A stretch of 64,000 nucleotides of DNA from the NCBI RefSeq assembly GCF_029028005.1, contig NZ_JAOTPO010000002.1, positions 186,001 through 250,000 of the forward strand, read 5' to 3'. Origin of the DNA: Alkalihalobacterium chitinilyticum. GTDB taxonomy: Bacteria > Bacillota > Bacilli > Bacillales > Bacillaceae_F. The stretch's first letter is position 1, and each line of letters begins with the position of its first letter. This document shows positions 60,859 to 64,000 of this stretch, piece by piece. A program made the position numbers and the translations under genes. The notes under the pieces are model-generated. The model was given only the letters and a program-made list of their open reading frames with translations, had not been told where the DNA came from and searched no databases.

Positions 60859-62622
60859 CTATTTTATCAGTGCTTTCAGTTGCTCTAAGCCAACGAGCTC
60901 TTCCTTTTGCCAAGGAATGAGTACAGTTTGCTCAGCTAATTCTTCACTAACACGGTCGATCCACGTTAATTCAGAATTGGCGCGTTCAAAAAGAATAGGA
61001 TCTCTTGTATCGGTACCATAGAAACTTTGATTAATGATCCACCATTTCGGAATGATATCTGCTCTCTTTAAATCAGCTTGAAGTCTAGAGGCTTCAAAAA
61101 CTGGGGTTGCTTCTGGAAGTGTTACAAGAACTACCGTTGTTTCGTTTGGATCTTTTAATCGTGGTAATAGGGAACGAACCGATTCAGGCATGTCCCCGCT
61201 AGAACGTGTCACTTCACGATGATAGGATTCAGCAGCGTCTAATAGCAGTAAAGTATGACCAGTTGGTGCAGTGTCAACGACAACAAACGCATCTTGTCCC
61301 TTATGAACGACTTCTGCAAAGGCACGGAATACGGCAATTTCTTCGGTACAAGGAGATTCAAGGTCTTCTTTAATATAAGCGAGGCTATCTTCATCTAAAT
61401 CATTTGCTACCTTGCTCAACACTTCTTGTTTATATTTCTCCACTTCGACTTGTGGATCAATTCGACTGACGGATAAATTTTCATAAGCAGTATGATTATT
61501 CAATATGAGTTGGATGTGAGCCGCTGGGTCGGTTGTGGTTAAATGAACTGGGAACCCTTTTTCAGCTAGACCAAGTGCGATAGCTGTAGCTGTCGTTGTC
61601 TTGCCAACTCCACCTTTACCCATTGTCATAATAACACCTTTCTCTTGTTTGGCAAGGCCTTCAATTAGTTCACTTAGCGGTGGAATAGCAGGCTTAGTAC
61701 CTACTTCTCTTTTTAAAGTGTTTGGTGTTTCATTAGAAAATAACTTGGTTAACGAACTCATCCCTGTTAATGAAAATGGGACGAGTGGTAAATAAAAGGT
61801 CTCATGTTGAGCCATTTGTTCTGGCAGTGACTGTAATGCTTTTTGTTGCTTTGCATGTAATGCGTTAGCAATTAAATCATCTTCTTGTTTAGGTTGAAAC
61901 ACGCCATTGACGATAAATCTTTGATTACATATACCAATCTCCTTAAGCTCGATGGCAGCCCGAGAAGCTTCTTGTAATGAAGAATAATCTGGGCGGGCGA
62001 CTAGGTAGATCGAAGTCTTGTCCTTATCAGATAAAACATTAACAGTTTGCTCATATAATGCCCTTTTTTCTTGTAGACCAGAAAGAGGACCCAAGCATGA
62101 AGCGCCGTGAGTACTCTCATCTAAAAAAGAACTCCAAGCCGTTGGCAATTGCAGTAATCGTAACGTATGTCCCGTTGGAGCCGTATCAAAAATAATATGA
62201 TCAAAAGAGTTTGTTAGTTCACTGTTTGCAAGCACATTCGTAAACTCATCAAATGCTGCAATCTCGACTGTACATGCTCCAGACAATTGTTCCTCCATAT
62301 TGGTAATCGCCGCTTCAGGTAACTTTCCACGATAGGGACCAATCACACTTTCACGATAAGTGGCAGCAGCCTGTTCAGGATCTAGGTTTGCTGCAAAAAG
62401 ACCGGGGCAAGCTGAAAGTTCTAAAGGGTCTTGAGATAGTTCGGTTTCAAATACATCTTGCAGGTTGGAGGCAGGGTCAGTACTAATAATAAGAACTTTT
62501 TTGCCAGATTGTGCAAGATGAACAGCTGTAGCAGCAGCTGTCGTTGTTTTTCCAACACCACCTTTTCCGGTGAAAAACAAATATCTTGTATTGACAGCGA
62601 CATTCGGCTGAAATGCTTCCAT
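60859..62622 (-). CDS. arsA: Arsenical pump-driving ATPase ArsA (duplicated)
   Basis: A 587-residue ATPase that powers the ArsB arsenite pump. It is made of two homologous halves, each with a deviant Walker A GKGGVGKTT (near residues 20 and 330) and a DTAPTGHTLRLL / DTAPTGHTLLLL switch. The three arsenite-binding cysteines expected of ArsA are in SGACTVEIAAF (~111), GASCLGPL (~170) and ESPCTEEIAVF (~418). Length and order match the R773 protein. It is the second gene of the reverse operon after arsD. Confidence 0.96.
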   Translation of the reverse strand: MEAFQPNVAVNTRYLFFTGKGGVGKTTTAAATAVHLAQSGKKVLIISTDPASNLQDVFETELSQDPLELSACPGLFAANLDPEQAAATYRESVIGPYRGKLPEAAITNMEEQLSGACTVEIAAFDEFTNVLANSELTNSFDHIIFDTAPTGHTLRLLQLPTAWSSFLDESTHGASCLGPLSGLQEKRALYEQTVNVLSDKDKTSIYLVARPDYSSLQEASRAAIELKEIGICNQRFIVNGVFQPKQEDDLIANALHAKQQKALQSLPEQMAQHETFYLPLVPFSLTGMSSLTKLFSNETPNTLKREVGTKPAIPPLSELIEGLAKQEKGVIMTMGKGGVGKTTTATAIALGLAEKGFPVHLTTTDPAAHIQLILNNHTAYENLSVSRIDPQVEVEKYKQEVLSKVANDLDEDSLAYIKEDLESPCTEEIAVFRAFAEVVHKGQDAFVVVDTAPTGHTLLLLDAAESYHREVTRSSGDMPESVRSLLPRLKDPNETTVVLVTLPEATPVFEASRLQADLKRADIIPKWWIINQSFYGTDTRDPILFERANSELTWIDRVSEELAEQTVLIPWQKEELVGLEQLKALIK

Positions 62623-62650
62623 TTAAAAAACTCCTTTTTGATGAGCTTAA

Positions 62651-63013
62651 TTATTTGATTTCTAAATCGATTTTAAATGATTTAGGTTTTGTAACGAATG
62701 TCTCGATTGGGAGCCCCGTCCATTCTGACAGCTCGGCTGCTGTAGGGTAGCTGCCTTTTTTCTTCAGCTCTCCATTAACGAGTGTAGCAGGTAAGGCATC
62801 GGTTCCTTCATCATCTAATAACTGGCTCACTACTTCGGTAGTTACATAAGGTTCGGCATTTTGAGATAAATTATAGCGAACAGCATCAATGTTGTTTTTT
62901 TGCAACGTATGAATATCTTTTGCAATTCGGATTAATTCAGGATCAACACTCGGTCCGCATACCCCAGTGGAACAACAGAGTGCTGGGTCAAAAATTTCAA
63001 GTTTTAACGACAT
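62651..63013 (-). CDS. arsD: Arsenite metallochaperone ArsD
   Basis: A 120-residue thioredoxin-like chaperone that hands As(III) to ArsA and also acts as a weak repressor. The metalloid-binding cysteines are Cys13, Cys14 and Cys19 in FDPALCCSTGVCG. The later vicinal pairs of R773 ArsD are absent, as in many Gram-positive forms. ATG follows AAAGGAGAT. It lies first in the arsD-arsA operon, 28 bases before arsA, divergent from arsR. Confidence 0.95.
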   Translation of the reverse strand: MSLKLEIFDPALCCSTGVCGPSVDPELIRIAKDIHTLQKNNIDAVRYNLSQNAEPYVTTEVVSQLLDDEGTDALPATLVNGELKKKGSYPTAAELSEWTGLPIETFVTKPKSFKIDLEIK

Positions 63014-63041
63014 ATTTACATCTCCTTTACAAATAAATAAA

Positions 63042-63069
63042 TTGACATATAAGTATATGCTTATATAAT
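63042..63069. promoter_or_regulatory. ars divergent promoter with ArsR-type operator
   Basis: On the + strand TTGACA (63042-63047), a 16-base spacer and TATAAT (63064-63069) form a near-consensus promoter for arsR-arsB. The spacer is an inverted repeat ATATAAGTATATGCTTATAT (63047-63066), a typical SmtB/ArsR operator shape. The site lies between arsD and arsR and could repress both directions. Confidence 0.8.
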
Positions 63070-63169
63070 AATGGTTGTAGGTTAATTTTACAACGCTTGT
63101 ATTGTGAAAAGTTTATGTCTTTATTTTCTCTAGAATTTCAATTGCTATTAAGGGAAAGGGGTACCGTTC

Positions 63170-63523
63170 ATGAATGAATTATCTCAAGGGGTTGAAATAG
63201 ATAAGCTAGCCAATGTTCTAAAGCTTTTAGGGGATAAAACAAGACTTACAATGATCGCACTCCTATTTGAAAGTGAATGCTGTGTGTGTGAGATGGTTGA
63301 AATTTTTGAAATGAGCCAACCGTCCATCAGTCAACATTTAAGGAAATTAAGAGATGCGGGATTAGTAAAGGAAAGAAGAAAAGGACAATGGATTTTTTAT
63401 TCTTTAGATGAAACGAACACGTATTACCCTGTGATTGAAAGTTTGTTAAAGCACGTTCCATCACAAAGAGAGAAAATAGATCAATTGGAAGCGTGCGGAT
63501 TACGTATTATTCAATGTGATTAA
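63170..63523 (+). CDS. arsR: Arsenic-responsive repressor ArsR
   Basis: A 117-residue SmtB/ArsR-family winged-helix repressor released from DNA by As(III). The metalloid site is in ESECCVCEMVEIF (near residue 37-43), a form of the ELCVCDL motif in the DNA-binding helix region, followed by MSQPSISQHLRKLRDAGLVKERRKGQWIFYSL. ATG follows GGGAAAGGGG. arsB follows after about 25 bases. Confidence 0.95.
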   Translation: MNELSQGVEIDKLANVLKLLGDKTRLTMIALLFESECCVCEMVEIFEMSQPSISQHLRKLRDAGLVKERRKGQWIFYSLDETNTYYPVIESLLKHVPSQREKIDQLEACGLRIIQCD

Positions 63524-63547
63524 CCATTTTAAAAGGAGAGAAGAAAC

Positions 63548-64000
63548 GTGACACCCATTATTTTAGCAACAGTGATATTTCTATTCACGTTAACGCTAGT
63601 CATCTGGCAGCCGAGAGGGTTATCGATCGGGTGGTCAGCTTCGATCGGAGCAGCGTTAGCATTACTTGTTGGTGTCGTTGATTTTGGAGACGTATTAACA
63701 GTAACGGGCATTGTGTGGAATGCAACATTAACATTTATAGCGATTATTATTATTTCACTAATTCTCGATGAAATTGGATTTTTTGAATGGTCCGCGTTAC
63801 ATATGGCGAGATTTGCTGATGGTAACGGGGTCCGTATGTTCGTGTACGTAGCCTTGCTCGGATCATTGGTGGCCGCATTTTTTGCGAATGACGGAGCAGC
63901 ACTTATTTTAACTCCAATTGTATTAGCGATGGTGCGGGCATTGAACTTCAAAGAAGCGATGATCTTACCGTTTATTATGGCGAGTGGATTTATTGCGGAT
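63548..64000 (+). CDS. arsB: Arsenite efflux pump ArsB, 3'-truncated by window edge
   Basis: The first 151 codons of a membrane transporter exporting As(OH)3, working alone or with ArsA. The GTG at 63548 follows AAAAGGAGAG. The visible part has a first span ([16 protein letters not shown]), the family segment [21 protein letters not shown], a second span, [24 protein letters not shown] and [22 protein letters not shown], all typical of ArsB rather than Acr3. The end lies outside the window. Confidence 0.93.
   Translation, partial: MTPIILATVIFLFTLTLVIWQPRGLSIGWSASIGAALALLVGVVDFGDVLTVTGIVWNATLTFIAIIIISLILDEIGFFEWSALHMARFADGNGVRMFVYVALLGSLVAAFFANDGAALILTPIVLAMVRALNFKEAMILPFIMASGFIAD

Noticed and set aside
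60719-60913. Reverse-strand 64-codon frame overlapping the arsA end
   Set aside because: It overlaps arsA in another frame and has no ribosome-binding site.

Overview
The window looks like chromosome of a low-GC Gram-positive spore-former of the Bacillaceae. The evidence is spoIVFA-spoIVFB, rplU-prp-rpmA, CtsR- and Zur-type operators, yrzI, yisL, clpE and BdbC-type genes. Very acidic lipoproteins, a 53-bp purine-rich tandem array and an RNase G gene (which B. subtilis 168 lacks) suggest, as inference only, an alkaliphilic Bacillus relative. No rRNA, tRNA, CRISPR array or prophage is visible.

Layout. 1-5.5 kb: assimilatory nitrate/nitrite reduction (nirB, cut by the window edge, nirD, nasC, and a uroporphyrinogen-III methyltransferase for siroheme). 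5.6-11.35 kb: a repeat-rich gap with a 210-bp MITE lying between a sigma-E-like promoter and spoIVFA, then spoIVFB, a lone receiver protein, rng, and rplU-prp-rpmA. The spo0B-obg genes usual after rpmA are missing; a 12-copy 53-bp minisatellite, a NERD protein, a MntA/HepT toxin-antitoxin pair and an MBL hydrolase follow. 14.8-33.3 kb: a phosphate island with two pst operons, each behind an 11-bp-phased PhoP-box array, an unusual response regulator with Glu at the phosphorylation site, phoU, a Na/Pi cotransporter with its own PhoP boxes, and a divergent phnDCEE transporter. A small-ORF/yrzI transcript sits between. 33.5-45.4 kb: HAD hydrolase, EamA exporter, a chemoreceptor, an envelope redox/two-component cluster ending in a His-rich YtkA lipoprotein, and cheA-cheW-cheY. 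45.5-52 kb: K+ channel and a magnesium block mgtE-mgtC-mgtE-mgtC headed by an M-box riboswitch. 52-60.7 kb: universal stress protein, small genes, pcp, an IDEAL protein, a divergent flavoprotein/dCTP-deaminase pair each with a Zur box, an acyl-CoA ligase and CtsR-controlled clpE. 60.8 kb to the end: arsA-arsD divergent from arsR-arsB, the last cut by the window edge.

Most interesting. (1) Zur-like operators on both promoters of the dcd/flavoprotein divergon suggest a zinc-sparing route to dUMP. (2) mgtE1 has an M-box, then a well-initiated 40-codon leader ORF starting with a Pro/acid cluster, then a hairpin that hides the mgtE ribosome-binding site and has a mutually exclusive alternative pairing. 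(3) A MITE with 9-bp target duplication sits in the spoIVFA 5' UTR. (4) A Glu-substituted PhoP-like regulator lies between two pst operons. All regulatory claims come from reading motifs, not from experiments or database searches.
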